Shown here one piece after another: positions 8,486-17,060 of a stretch of 51,540 nucleotides of DNA. The notes under the pieces are model-generated. The model was given only the letters and a program-made list of their open reading frames with translations, was not told the origin of the DNA and ran no database searches. The DNA is from CAYYNP01 sp964472545 (GTDB lineage Bacteria; Planctomycetota; Planctomycetia; Pirellulales; Thermoguttaceae): positions 1-51,540 of the forward strand of contig CAYYNP010000032.1 in assembly GCA_964472545.1 (NCBI GenBank). The letters are read 5' to 3'. How positions within the stretch are numbered: the first letter of the stretch is position 1; each line of letters opens with the position of its first letter. Position numbers and translations under genes: made by a program.

Positions 8486-9648
8486 GGCACGCCCTGCTGC
8501 TGGCATTGCGATACATGGCCTACCACCGGCTCCGCTCGGCGATCCTGGTGGTCTGCGTGTCGATCGCCATCTTTCTGCCGACGGCCGTCCATGTGCTGGT
8601 CGACTACTACAACCGCCTGATGATCGAGCGAGCCGAGGCCACGCCGTTGGTCGTTGGCGCCAAGGGCAGCCCTTACGACCTGGTGCTGGGCACCGTCTAC
8701 TTCAAGGGCCGCGTCGAACAATACACCACGATGGCCCAAGCCGACCGTATCGCAGAAAGCGGGCTGGCCACGCCGGTGCCGATCTACGCCCGCTACTCCG
8801 CCGGCGGCGAACCGATCGTGGGCACCACGCTGGAGTATTTCGACTTCCGTGGGCTCAACGTGGCCGAAGGCACGCTGCCGCAGTTGGCCGGCGACGTCGT
8901 GCTGGGTGCCCGGGCGGCGCGACGATTGGGTGTGTCGGTCGGCGACCGGCTGCTTTCAAAGCGCGAAAAGGTCTACGACGTGGGCGAGAATCCGCTCAAG
9001 CTGCGCGTAGCTGGTGTGCTGGCCCATAGCGGCACGTCCGACGACCTGGTGATCTTTGCCGACGTGAAGACGGTCTGGATCATTGAAGGCAAAGGCCACG
9101 GCCACGACGCCACGCAGGCGGTGACCGACCCCACGTTGATCGCCGACGTCAGCGAAGACCGCCGCATCTTCAACCCGGCCTTGGCCAAAGACAGCCAGGT
9201 AGAGGCCGAACTGCTCGAACGGTTCCACTTCCACGGCGACGAGGCCGAGTTCCCGATCACCGCCGTGATTGCCCTGCCGCACGACGCCAAGTCGGCCACG
9301 ATCCTCGAGAACCGCTACCGCAACGACGAGAACGTCCAGGCCACGGTGCCGCGCGAGGTCGTCGGCGGCATGATGGACGTGGTCTTTCGGGCGAAGCGAT
9401 TCTTCGACGCCGTGTTCGTCACCGTGCTGATCTCCACGGCGTTGTTTCTGGTGTTGGTGATGATGCTCTCGGTGCGGATCCGCCGCCGCGAGTTTCAAAC
9501 GCTCGAGCGCATCGGCTGCAGCCGCTGGACCGTAGCCGCGATGCAGGCCGGCGAGATGGCGATTCTCCTGGTGGTGAGTCTGGCGGTCGCCGCGGCGGCG
9601 TTGGGTGGGCTGATGTGGTACGTGGTGCGATTCGAGGTGTTGCTGTAA
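8482..9648 (+). CDS. FtsX-like ABC transporter permease
   Basis: The protein has 388 residues. A first membrane helix (LRSAILVVCVSIAIFLPTAV) is followed by a large extracytoplasmic domain of about 260 residues (the MacB-PCD-like region). Two or three C-terminal helices follow, including VFVTVLISTALFLVLVMMLS and MAILLVVSLAVAAAALGGLM. The cytoplasmic loop RRREFQTLERIGCSRW is typical of FtsX-family coupling loops. It pairs with the ATPase gene through a 4-base overlap. FtsX-type permeases serve lipoprotein release, efflux or, in the Vibrio Zrg system, zinc uptake. Confidence 0.88.
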   Translation: MRHALLLALRYMAYHRLRSAILVVCVSIAIFLPTAVHVLVDYYNRLMIERAEATPLVVGAKGSPYDLVLGTVYFKGRVEQYTTMAQADRIAESGLATPVPIYARYSAGGEPIVGTTLEYFDFRGLNVAEGTLPQLAGDVVLGARAARRLGVSVGDRLLSKREKVYDVGENPLKLRVAGVLAHSGTSDDLVIFADVKTVWIIEGKGHGHDATQAVTDPTLIADVSEDRRIFNPALAKDSQVEAELLERFHFHGDEAEFPITAVIALPHDAKSATILENRYRNDENVQATVPREVVGGMMDVVFRAKRFFDAVFVTVLISTALFLVLVMMLSVRIRRREFQTLERIGCSRWTVAAMQAGEMAILLVVSLAVAAAALGGLMWYVVRFEVLL

Positions 9649-9649
9649 C

Positions 9650-9786
9650 CATAAAGCCGCGGCCGGTGGTCGCGCCGGCGGATGGTGACGTCCCGCCGCA
9701 ATGACGTGGCGTGCTGGCGGTGCGTTGGATTCGGTGTGAGACGTTGTGTCGGGTGCCCGGGCGCGACCACCGGTCGCGGCTTTATG
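9650..9786. repeat. HP-G palindromic repeat
   Basis: Arms 9650-9676 (CATAAAGCCGCGGCCGGTGG and onward) and 9760-9786 are reverse complements over 27 bases with one mismatch. The loop is 83 bases. It begins 2 bases after the permease stop and ends 36 bases before the -35 box of the next gene. No U-tract is present, so it is not a classical terminator. Confidence 0.85.
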
Positions 9787-9821
9787 CTCACTGGCCGACC
9801 GCTCCCAAAACGCCATTCCCA

Positions 9822-9850
9822 TTGATCCGTGGCGGCGGTGGGCCTATACT
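9822..9850 (+). promoter_or_regulatory. Sigma70-type promoter for the second DUF3604 gene
   Basis: TTGATC (9822-9827) and TATACT (9845-9850) are 17 bases apart and 31 bases upstream of the start codon. The -10 box is identical to that of the paralogous gene at 3474. Confidence 0.55.
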
Positions 9851-9880
9851 CGGTCGAAACTCCAGCAGAGGGACTCGACG

Positions 9881-12376
9881 ATGACCAAGAACATGACGAT
9901 TCGGATTGCCGTCGCTGCGGCGGCGGTGCTGGCGGCGGCTTCCGGTAGCGCCCAACAAGCCGGTGAAAAGAAGCCGAAGCCCAAGGCAAAGGTGGCTGCG
10001 GTGGCGCCGGGCGGATTGCTGGCGACGGGGGCTTCGCTGCAAGCACCGGACGTACAACGGGACTTTCCGGCGGTGTGTGCGATCCGCGACGGCGGGACGG
10101 CGGTGGCCTTCATCGAATACGACGGCAAGGCCGACCGGGTGCGAATGGTCTCGTTCGACGGTCGTGATTTTGGCCCGGCTCGCGACGTCTCCGATCCGGG
10201 TAACGTCTATCAGCCGTGCCTGGCACGCGATGGCAACGGCACGCTGTGGTGCGTCTGGTCGCAGATGCGCCGCGACGGACGTTGGAACCTGCTGGCCCGA
10301 TCGGTTACCGGCGGAAAGCCCCAAGGCGAGATCATCACCCTGGACGACACCGGCGGCAACGATGTGTTGCCGGTGGCCAAGACCGACCGCTTCGGCCGCG
10401 CTTGGGTGGCCTGGCAGTCGTTCGCCGGCGGCAACGGCGACGTGTTTGTGAAGTACTACGACCCAAAAGACAAGAGTTGGTCCGACGTGATCCGCGTGAC
10501 CGAACATCCGGCCGGCGACTGGGAGCCGCGGCTGGCGTTCGGCAAGGATGACGAGGCCCTGGTCGTCTTCGACAGCTATCGCCGCGGCAACTACGACGTG
10601 ATGCTGGCTCGCGTTTCGCCAGACGGCAAGAAGACATTGACTGCCATCACCTCCTCGCCTCGCTATGAGGCTCGGGCGTCGGCCGACGCTACGCCCGACG
10701 GAAGCATGCTATGGGTGGCCTACGAGGACGGCCCGGAGCGCTGGGGTAAAGACATGGGGTCCGAATGGCGCAAGATCGGCGGCGGGCTGCACTACGGCCG
10801 GCAAGTCTATCTCGCCCGAATTGACCTGGCCACCGGCAGCGTGGCGAGGGTGGTTGACGTCACGCCGCTGATCCCCGGTTTGATGCCGACCCTCGGCACG
10901 CCGAACTCGAGCTCGATCTGCCTGCCCGAGGTGGTCGTCGACGGCTCCGGCTGTCCGTGTCTCTTCTTCCGCTATTGCCTGCATGGTCGGACCGGCTTCT
11001 GGCAAGTCGCCCTGACGAGATACTTCGAGCAGTACGAGACTTGGCGGAAACCGCTCACATTGGCCAACAGCGCCTATTGCCTGGACCGCCGTGTGGCAGC
11101 CACTTGGCACGATGATCTGGAATTCGGAATCGTCGCCGCCTGGCCCAGCGACGGCCGCACTAGTAAGCAGCAACGCCTTAGCGGAATTCACGTCGCCACG
11201 TTCTGGCCCGACGAGCAAGAGAAGGTCTACGTTGCCGCGCCGGACGAAACGCCCGCCAAACGCGTCGGCGAGCCGTTCCAACCGGTCAACAACACGCCCG
11301 AGCGTGCCCGCGACGACCGCCACCGCTGGCAGTTCGACGACGAAGAGTACACGCTCTACTGGGCCGACTTCCACCGCCATACCGATTTCTCCGTCTGCCG
11401 CACCAGCGACGACGGCTGCATCTTGGAGCATTACCGCTACGCCTACGACGCCGCGGGGCTCGACTGCCTCTCGACCACCGACCACACCGACGCGGGCAAG
11501 GTCTATCACGACTACGAATGGTGGCAGACGCAGAAGCTGGCCGACATGTTCCACAACCCGGGCTACCTGCTGGGCTTCTACGCCTACGAACGCGAGCAGG
11601 GCTGGCCGTACGGGCATCGCAACGTGATTTTTCTGCGCCGCGGCGGGCCGATCGTCTACATCAAGCGGGCGAATTACGCCGCCTCGCGCTGGGCCACGCC
11701 GCTGCCGCCGGAAGACGGATCGCGCAAGGGCGAGTTGCCGCCGTGGCAGTTGTGGCAGTTGCTGCGCCGCTCGGGCATGCGGCTGACGACCATCGAACAC
11801 ACGCCGGCCGGCGGCATGGGCACCGATTGGTCGGTCTATAAACAGATCGACCAGCGGCTGGAGAACATCGTCGAGATCTACCAGGGCTCGCGCGCCAGCT
11901 ACGAAGGCGTCGGTGCGCCGCAGCCGGCCGTGGCCAAGCAGGGCGGGCCGATGGAGTTCGGCAAGTTCAATGCGGGCGTGTATCAGAACGCCTTGAGCCT
12001 AGGCCACAAGTTAGGGGCCTTCGCCAGCTCCGACCATCGCTCGACGAACGTCTCCTTCGGCGGCGTCTACGTGCGGAAGTTCGACCGCGAGGGCGTCTTC
12101 GACGCCATGGACGCGCGGCGGACCGTGGCGGCCACCGACAAGATCTTCATGGAGTTTTCCTGCAACGGCCACATGCTGGGTCAAGTGTTCGAGACTTCGG
12201 CACGGCCGGAGTTGACGATCTCCATCCGCGGCACGGCGCCGCTGAAGGCGGTGACCGTGATCCGCAACGAGATGGACATCAAGCGTTTCTCGGCCCACGA
12301 CGGGCCGGATTTCGACGTGACCTTTGCCGACCCGCAGCCGCTGGCGGGCGAAAACCGCTACTACGTCCGCGTCTAA
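9881..12376 (+). CDS. Secreted DUF3604 protein, second paralogue, C-terminus cut by a stop codon
   Basis: This 831-residue paralogue of the protein at 3474 has a signal peptide (MTKNMTIRIAVAAAAVLAAA), a Lys-rich spacer, a propeller-like N-terminal half and a DUF3604 domain with DFHRHTD near residue 496 and TTDHTD about 35 residues later. The family continues after YYVRV with an acidic residue and DGNxxWTS; here TAA falls exactly at the acidic position. The frame after it (KNDGNLGWTSRVW) still matches the paralogue, so GAA to TAA is the simplest explanation. The loss is only about the last strand and may be tolerated. ATG 9881 is chosen for the signal peptide and the promoter just upstream. 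Confidence 0.85.
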   Translation: MTKNMTIRIAVAAAAVLAAASGSAQQAGEKKPKPKAKVAAVAPGGLLATGASLQAPDVQRDFPAVCAIRDGGTAVAFIEYDGKADRVRMVSFDGRDFGPARDVSDPGNVYQPCLARDGNGTLWCVWSQMRRDGRWNLLARSVTGGKPQGEIITLDDTGGNDVLPVAKTDRFGRAWVAWQSFAGGNGDVFVKYYDPKDKSWSDVIRVTEHPAGDWEPRLAFGKDDEALVVFDSYRRGNYDVMLARVSPDGKKTLTAITSSPRYEARASADATPDGSMLWVAYEDGPERWGKDMGSEWRKIGGGLHYGRQVYLARIDLATGSVARVVDVTPLIPGLMPTLGTPNSSSICLPEVVVDGSGCPCLFFRYCLHGRTGFWQVALTRYFEQYETWRKPLTLANSAYCLDRRVAATWHDDLEFGIVAAWPSDGRTSKQQRLSGIHVATFWPDEQEKVYVAAPDETPAKRVGEPFQPVNNTPERARDDRHRWQFDDEEYTLYWADFHRHTDFSVCRTSDDGCILEHYRYAYDAAGLDCLSTTDHTDAGKVYHDYEWWQTQKLADMFHNPGYLLGFYAYEREQGWPYGHRNVIFLRRGGPIVYIKRANYAASRWATPLPPEDGSRKGELPPWQLWQLLRRSGMRLTTIEHTPAGGMGTDWSVYKQIDQRLENIVEIYQGSRASYEGVGAPQPAVAKQGGPMEFGKFNAGVYQNALSLGHKLGAFASSDHRSTNVSFGGVYVRKFDREGVFDAMDARRTVAATDKIFMEFSCNGHMLGQVFETSARPELTISIRGTAPLKAVTVIRNEMDIKRFSAHDGPDFDVTFADPQPLAGENRYYVRV

Positions 12377-12465
12377 AAAAACGACGGCAACTTGGGCTGG
12401 ACGTCGCGGGTGTGGGCGAGGTATCGGCCGTTACGAACGGACCGTTGCCGGCGCGTCGGTTCAAC

Positions 12466-12537
12466 CGTTTAGCCGCCGCCGGTACGGCGGCGTGACGGCA
12501 CGCTGTACAACGTCGCCGTACCGGCGGCGGCTAAACG
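12466..12537. repeat. HP-B palindromic repeat
   Basis: Arms 12466-12492 and 12511-12537 (CGTTTAGCCGCCGCCGG and onward) are reverse complements over 27 bases with one mismatch. A second copy is at 26241-26314. If the upstream TAA were read through, the TAG at the outer edge of this arm would be the next in-frame stop. Confidence 0.85.
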
Positions 12538-12574
12538 AAGAGGGCGACTGCCGGGGCGAATCGAGGAGAAGATT

Positions 12575-13519
12575 ATGACGGACCGGATCACGCGTTTTGC
12601 CGGCTGCATGCTGCCGCTGTTGGCCGTCGCGTTGCTGGCCGGCTGCTCGAACGAGCCGACGAGCACCGAGCTAATTGCGAAGCCGCACGTCTACACGACG
12701 TTCTACCCCACCACTTACTTCACCACCCGCGTCGCCGGCGAGCGGGTCGTGGTCGTTTGCCCGATCCCCGACGACGAAGACCCGATCTTCTGGAAGCCGC
12801 CGGCGGAAACGATCGCCGAATATCAAGCTGCCGACCTGATCGTGATCAACGGGGCCGGCTTCGAGAAGTGGTTCAAGATGGTCAGCCTGCCGACGTCGAA
12901 GGTGGTCGACACGGCTAGGCCCTTCCGCGACGGCTGGCTGAAGATCGAAGGCGTGGCCACGCACAGCCACGGTTCCGGCGACGTCCACAGCCACGAAGGC
13001 ACCGACGGCCATACCTGGCTCGATCCGCATTACGCCAAGGTCCAGGCGGAGGAGATCTGCAAGGCGCTGGAGAAGTTGCTGCCGGATCACGCCGAGGAGT
13101 TTCGGGCGAACTATGCGAAACTGGCCGAGGATCTGGACGCGTTGAACGCGTTGCTGGAGGAGTTGACCGAGTTGCTCAAGGAGGAACATCTGCTGGCCTC
13201 GCATCCCGCCTACGGCTATCCGGTCGATCGCTATGGGTGGAACGTGACCGACTTCGACCTCGACCCGGAGGCCGTGCCCGACGATGAAACCATGACAGTC
13301 ATCCGGGACGTGCTTGCAGTAGAATCGGCTCGGATCATCCTCTGGGAATCGCAGCCGATCGACGAAACGTCGGAGCTGCTGGATGACAAGTTTGGGCTGA
13401 CGAGCGTCGAGTTCTCGCCCTGCGAACTGCTCTCGAAAGAGGAGATCGCCGCCGGGCGGGATTATCTCGAGGTGATGAAGCAGAACATCGAGCGATTGCG
13501 TGCGGCGTTGTCGGAGTAA
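12575..13519 (+). CDS. ZnuA/TroA-family metal-binding lipoprotein
   Basis: This 314-residue substrate-binding protein has a lipobox (LLAGC, Cys24), so it should be lipid-anchored. The body has the family pattern: TTFYPTTYFTTRVAGE near the N-terminus, a His-rich loop (HSHGSGDVHSHEGTDGH), HTWLDPHYAK, a long central helix, then LASHPAYGYPVDRYG and an acidic residue in LWESQP. These sites bind Zn or Mn in cluster A-I importers. No canonical membrane partner (ZnuB/ZnuC) is nearby; the closest ABC transporter is the FtsX-type pair at 7805-9648. The start has GAGGAGA 5 bases upstream. It is followed within 12 bases by an aldo/keto reductase, probably in one operon. Confidence 0.85.
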   Translation: MTDRITRFAGCMLPLLAVALLAGCSNEPTSTELIAKPHVYTTFYPTTYFTTRVAGERVVVVCPIPDDEDPIFWKPPAETIAEYQAADLIVINGAGFEKWFKMVSLPTSKVVDTARPFRDGWLKIEGVATHSHGSGDVHSHEGTDGHTWLDPHYAKVQAEEICKALEKLLPDHAEEFRANYAKLAEDLDALNALLEELTELLKEEHLLASHPAYGYPVDRYGWNVTDFDLDPEAVPDDETMTVIRDVLAVESARIILWESQPIDETSELLDDKFGLTSVEFSPCELLSKEEIAAGRDYLEVMKQNIERLRAALSE

Positions 13520-13530
13520 ACGGAAAGCAC

Positions 13531-14670
13531 ATGAAGCATCGCAAGCTGGGACGCACCGGGAAAGAAATCTCCGCGCTGGGGTTCGGGGCCATGCGGCTGC
13601 CGACCCTCGGCGAGGAGGCCAACGTCGATGAGCCGGCCGCCGTCGAGATGATCCGCTATGCGGTCGACCGCGGCGTGAACTACATCGACAGCGCTTACCC
13701 CTATCACGGCGGCAACAGCGAGCGGGTCGTCGGCCGGGCCTTGCAGGACGGCTACCGCGAGAGAGTTTCGGTGGCCACCAAGTCGCCCATCTGGCTGGTC
13801 GAGCAGCCGGACGATTTCGACAGGTTTCTCGACGAGCAGCTCGAGCGCCTGCAAACCGGGCATATCGACTTCTACCTGCTACACTGCCTACAAGAGAAGA
13901 CCTGGCCGAATATGTGCGAGCTGGGCGTGTTCGACTTCGCCGAAAGGGCCCGGGCCGACGGCCGTATCGGCGAGTTCGGCTTTTCGTTCCACGACTCCTT
14001 CGACGTCTTTCGCGAGATCGTCGACGCCTACGACTGGTCGTTCTGCCAGATCCAGTACAACTTGGTCAACGAGGAGGTGCAGGCTGGCACGCAAGGACTC
14101 CAATACGCCGCTAAAAAGGGCCTGGGCGTGATCGTGATGGAGCCGCTCTACGGCGGCACGCTGGCCGATCCGCCGCCAGCGGTCCGCAAGTTGTTCGACG
14201 CGGCCGATTGCGATCCGGTCGAGATGGCCCTGCGGTGGTTGTGGAACAAGTCGGAGGTCTCGTTCGTCCTCAGCGGCATGAGCACGCTTGAGCAGGTACG
14301 GCAGAACGTTGCCTCGGCCGGTCGCTTTGGCACGAGTACGCTTGCGCCGGAAGAGGTCGAACTGCTCGCACGGGCGCAAGAGGCATATCGAGAGTTTGCC
14401 CCGATCCCCTGCACGCAGTGCGGCTACTGCTTGCCGTGTCCCGAGGGCGTCGAGATCCCGGTCAACCTGCAACTCTACAACGACGCCACCGTCTTCGGCG
14501 GCAGCTTCGGTTTGTGCAAGAACCTCTACCGCGGCTTGCCCGACACGCGTCGGGCAGAGTTTTGCGTCGCCTGCGGCACGTGCGAAGAGCTATGTCCGCA
14601 GCAGATCGAGATCGGCGCGTGGATGCGGCGGGTGGAGGAGAAGTTTGGGGAGGAGGAAGGCGGCGAGTGA
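13531..14670 (+). CDS. Ferredoxin-type aldo/keto reductase, cytoplasmic
   Basis: This is a 379-residue protein of the same family as the gene at 373 but without a TAT signal. The barrel shows the aldo/keto reductase residues in IDSAYPYH (Asp, Tyr), ATKSP (Lys) and LLHCLQ (His). The C-terminal part has CTQCGYCLPCP (from about residue 294) and CVACGTCEELCP (from about 345), consistent with two Fe-S clusters. It follows the metal-binding lipoprotein gene after 11 bases. Its 3' end overlaps, on the other strand, the extended frame of the glycosidase-like gene. The substrate is unknown. Confidence 0.88.
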   Translation: MKHRKLGRTGKEISALGFGAMRLPTLGEEANVDEPAAVEMIRYAVDRGVNYIDSAYPYHGGNSERVVGRALQDGYRERVSVATKSPIWLVEQPDDFDRFLDEQLERLQTGHIDFYLLHCLQEKTWPNMCELGVFDFAERARADGRIGEFGFSFHDSFDVFREIVDAYDWSFCQIQYNLVNEEVQAGTQGLQYAAKKGLGVIVMEPLYGGTLADPPPAVRKLFDAADCDPVEMALRWLWNKSEVSFVLSGMSTLEQVRQNVASAGRFGTSTLAPEEVELLARAQEAYREFAPIPCTQCGYCLPCPEGVEIPVNLQLYNDATVFGGSFGLCKNLYRGLPDTRRAEFCVACGTCEELCPQQIEIGAWMRRVEEKFGEEEGGE

Positions 14671-17050
14671 AAGCCTCTATTCCCGCTCGTTCCCAAACTC
14701 CGGTTTGGGAACGAGGGTGGTGAACGGGAGTTTGGGAACGAGACGCGGAACTGTCGCTGAGAGTCATCTCGACCGAGGTCTCGCCGGCTGCGGTGAATCG
14801 AAACTCGGCATGTCCTTCCTCGGTCGGATCGCTCGTGGCGTGATTCGCGGAAATAAGCCTACGGCCTTCCAGCCAGGGCCGTAGCGTCAACGTTTGCATA
14901 GGGCAGCCTTCGACCGAGAGCCGCTTCCGCGGCGTCGAGCCGTGAGCCGTTCGCACGACCCGCACGCGAACCCAGTGCGTCTTGCCGCCGTCGACAATCG
15001 GCGTAATCGTCTCGACGTAGCGCCACGTCCTCGGCAAATGATCGGTAACGGTAAACGAGCGATCCGGAATCGAGTACTCGATGCCCGCGATACGCTGCAA
15101 GAGCAGTACGTTCATGGCCCCGTCCCAGTTGTAGTACATCGAGCCCCAGGGTTTGTATTCGGGATCCCAACACTCCGGGGCGACGGGAAAGCCGTAGTCG
15201 CGGACCATGCCCTTGAGGTGCCCCAGCGTGCAGCAGACGGCCTCGGCATCGCAGCCGTGGCGAAACATGCCTTCGACGGCCAGCCAAGTGCTGATCGTGG
15301 AGACGGCGAAGACGTCGTTTTCCGGGGCGTCGGCCGGGCGGACGTCCAACGGCACGGGACCCAGGAAACCCTCTTCGGCGTTCATCACCCAGCGGTCGAC
15401 CATCTCGCGAGCCCAACGGTCGGGCATCTCGCGGCACATCATCGAGGCCAGATGCCAGATGTCTTTGTGCCGCGTACCCTTGCCGGCGTAGTAGTGCGGC
15501 CATTGGCCCTGCCATGGCGAGCGAAAACGCCGCAGCATCGCCGGACGCATCGCCTGCCAGTGCTCGACGTCGGCCGGTTTCCCCAAGGCGGTCGCCATTC
15601 TCACCAGATCGTCCAACGCGTTGATCTCGATGCCGAAGGACGGCTGCGGCCCGGTCCAATAGAGCGGGCGGAAAAGCCCGTGGTAGACTTCGTCGAGGAA
15701 CTTGCGGTCGCCCGACTGCTCGTACTGCCGCCAGGCATACTCGACCGTGCCGATCAGGTTCATCCACACGCCGGGCGAATACCAGTCGATGCCAAAACTG
15801 TCGGGCAGGGCGTTGTGGCGGTTGCGAAACGGCAGCATGAACTTCCACGAGAGCACGTTGCCGTGGGCGAAGGCCCATTTGTCGGCCACGTAAGCCCCCA
15901 TCGCCGCGTAAGCCCACGCATCCCAAAGGTGCAGGCCCATGAAGTTGTTCACCGCGGTCTGGGTGTGTGGATAGGCCTCCCAGCCCTTGCCGGTGTGCGT
16001 GTGGTAGAGGAAGTAGAGCGACCAGAGGTAATAGTAGGTCTTGACCACGTCGCCGTCGGAACAGCGGAAGTAGGGGATCTGGCGGTTGAGCAGATGGTTG
16101 ATGTATCGTGTTTTCGCCACCAGCGCCGATTGCGGATCGGCCAGCAATGCCTCGACGCGAGCGAGCGTGGGGGCGTAATCGTCGCCGATCGCATAGGCCA
16201 GGACCAGCGGTTTCTGCGGCGTGCAATCGACCGTGAAGCGATAGACCTGCCGGCCGTCGTCCTCGCGTTCGATGGTGCATGTCTGGCCGAATTCGGCCGA
16301 CGCCGAGAGCACCACGTGCATCCCGTCAAGCATGATCGGCCCTTCGACGGCGGGAGTTCCCCAATCGCGCTTGGTCATGATCGTGCCGCCTTCGGCGACG
16401 TGGATCGCGTTGCCGTGGCGGTCATAGCACGCTCGGGCCGTGCCGCTGCGGCTGAAACGGGTCTTCGGCGGGTCGCCGTCGTGCGTGGGCAGGAAGCCGC
16501 GATGGGTGAAGCTGTGGCCGTCGAACTCGAACTTCACCGGGGCGCTCGTGCGGATAATCGCGCAGAGCACGTCACCGGTGGAGATGAACTTGGCCTCTTC
16601 GATCACCACGCCGCCGACCCGATAGCGGCAGAGTTGACGGTCCGGGCGCCAGATCATCTCTTCGGGCTCGGGATACGGATGACGCTCGTCTCCGACGATG
16701 ACCGTCCCATAGGCCGCCCGCATCTTCCGCCAATAGTCCCAACCCCACTTGTCGTGACCGAGGCCAAACCCCCGTGCGCGGCCGTCGCGGAACATGGGGT
16801 GGGTGAAGCCGAGCGTTTCGTGCTCGCGCAGCTTCCACGTATCGCTGAACGCGCCGCCGACGTAGTAGAGGTCGTTGCCGGCCAGGAAGCCGTGCTGTTT
16901 GCCGGCGACGTCGCGGGCCAGCATGCGGCAGTAGTCGGTGGTGGGGGGAACGGTCTCGGCGGGGGCCAGCCGCGAAAAACACGACAAGGTCACAAGAAGG
17001 GAGAGATGTCGCACGATGCGTTGTCGTTGATTTCCACGCTCCACGTTCAT
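14462..17050 (-). CDS. Secreted glycosidase-like protein (six-hairpin type suspected)
   Basis: The frame is 862 residues from ATG 17050, chosen for the upstream GGAAGG and the signal peptide (IVRHLSLLVTLSCFSRLAPA). The centre (about 330-640) is rich in Trp/Tyr/His with YYLWSLYFLYHTHTGKGW, NFMGLHLWDAWAYAAMG and long helices. This recalls (alpha/alpha)6-barrel glycosidases, but no CAZy family can be named. Native sequence seems to end near 14750 (VEMTLSDSS). After that the frame runs through hairpin HP-C (RSQTPV, RSQTGVWERAG) and 209 bases antisense to the reductase gene before a stop. The last roughly 95 residues are therefore probably an artefact of repeat insertion. It follows a sulfatase by 10 bases, suggesting joint action on a sulfated glycan. 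Confidence 0.6.
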   Translation of the reverse strand: MNVERGNQRQRIVRHLSLLVTLSCFSRLAPAETVPPTTDYCRMLARDVAGKQHGFLAGNDLYYVGGAFSDTWKLREHETLGFTHPMFRDGRARGFGLGHDKWGWDYWRKMRAAYGTVIVGDERHPYPEPEEMIWRPDRQLCRYRVGGVVIEEAKFISTGDVLCAIIRTSAPVKFEFDGHSFTHRGFLPTHDGDPPKTRFSRSGTARACYDRHGNAIHVAEGGTIMTKRDWGTPAVEGPIMLDGMHVVLSASAEFGQTCTIEREDDGRQVYRFTVDCTPQKPLVLAYAIGDDYAPTLARVEALLADPQSALVAKTRYINHLLNRQIPYFRCSDGDVVKTYYYLWSLYFLYHTHTGKGWEAYPHTQTAVNNFMGLHLWDAWAYAAMGAYVADKWAFAHGNVLSWKFMLPFRNRHNALPDSFGIDWYSPGVWMNLIGTVEYAWRQYEQSGDRKFLDEVYHGLFRPLYWTGPQPSFGIEINALDDLVRMATALGKPADVEHWQAMRPAMLRRFRSPWQGQWPHYYAGKGTRHKDIWHLASMMCREMPDRWAREMVDRWVMNAEEGFLGPVPLDVRPADAPENDVFAVSTISTWLAVEGMFRHGCDAEAVCCTLGHLKGMVRDYGFPVAPECWDPEYKPWGSMYYNWDGAMNVLLLQRIAGIEYSIPDRSFTVTDHLPRTWRYVETITPIVDGGKTHWVRVRVVRTAHGSTPRKRLSVEGCPMQTLTLRPWLEGRRLISANHATSDPTEEGHAEFRFTAAGETSVEMTLSDSSASRSQTPVHHPRSQTGVWERAGIEAFTRRLPPPQTSPPPAASTRRSRSAADIALRTCRRRRKTLPDACRASRGRGSCTNRSCRRRRWRRCRVAG
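14686..14742. repeat. HP-C repeat, 'TTCCCAAACTCC' palindrome
   Basis: CTCGTTCCCAAACTC (14686-14700) faces GTTTGGGAACGAG (14703-14715), and a third arm GAGTTTGGGAACGAG lies at 14728-14742. A decayed copy is at 21892-21918. It lies between the convergent reductase and glycosidase-like genes and has no T-run. Confidence 0.8.
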
Positions 17051-17060
17051 ATGCCTTCCG

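Noticed and set aside
14686..14742. HP-C as a bidirectional terminator
   Set aside because: Stable stem but no T-run on either strand, and similar hairpins occur inside operons and coding frames.
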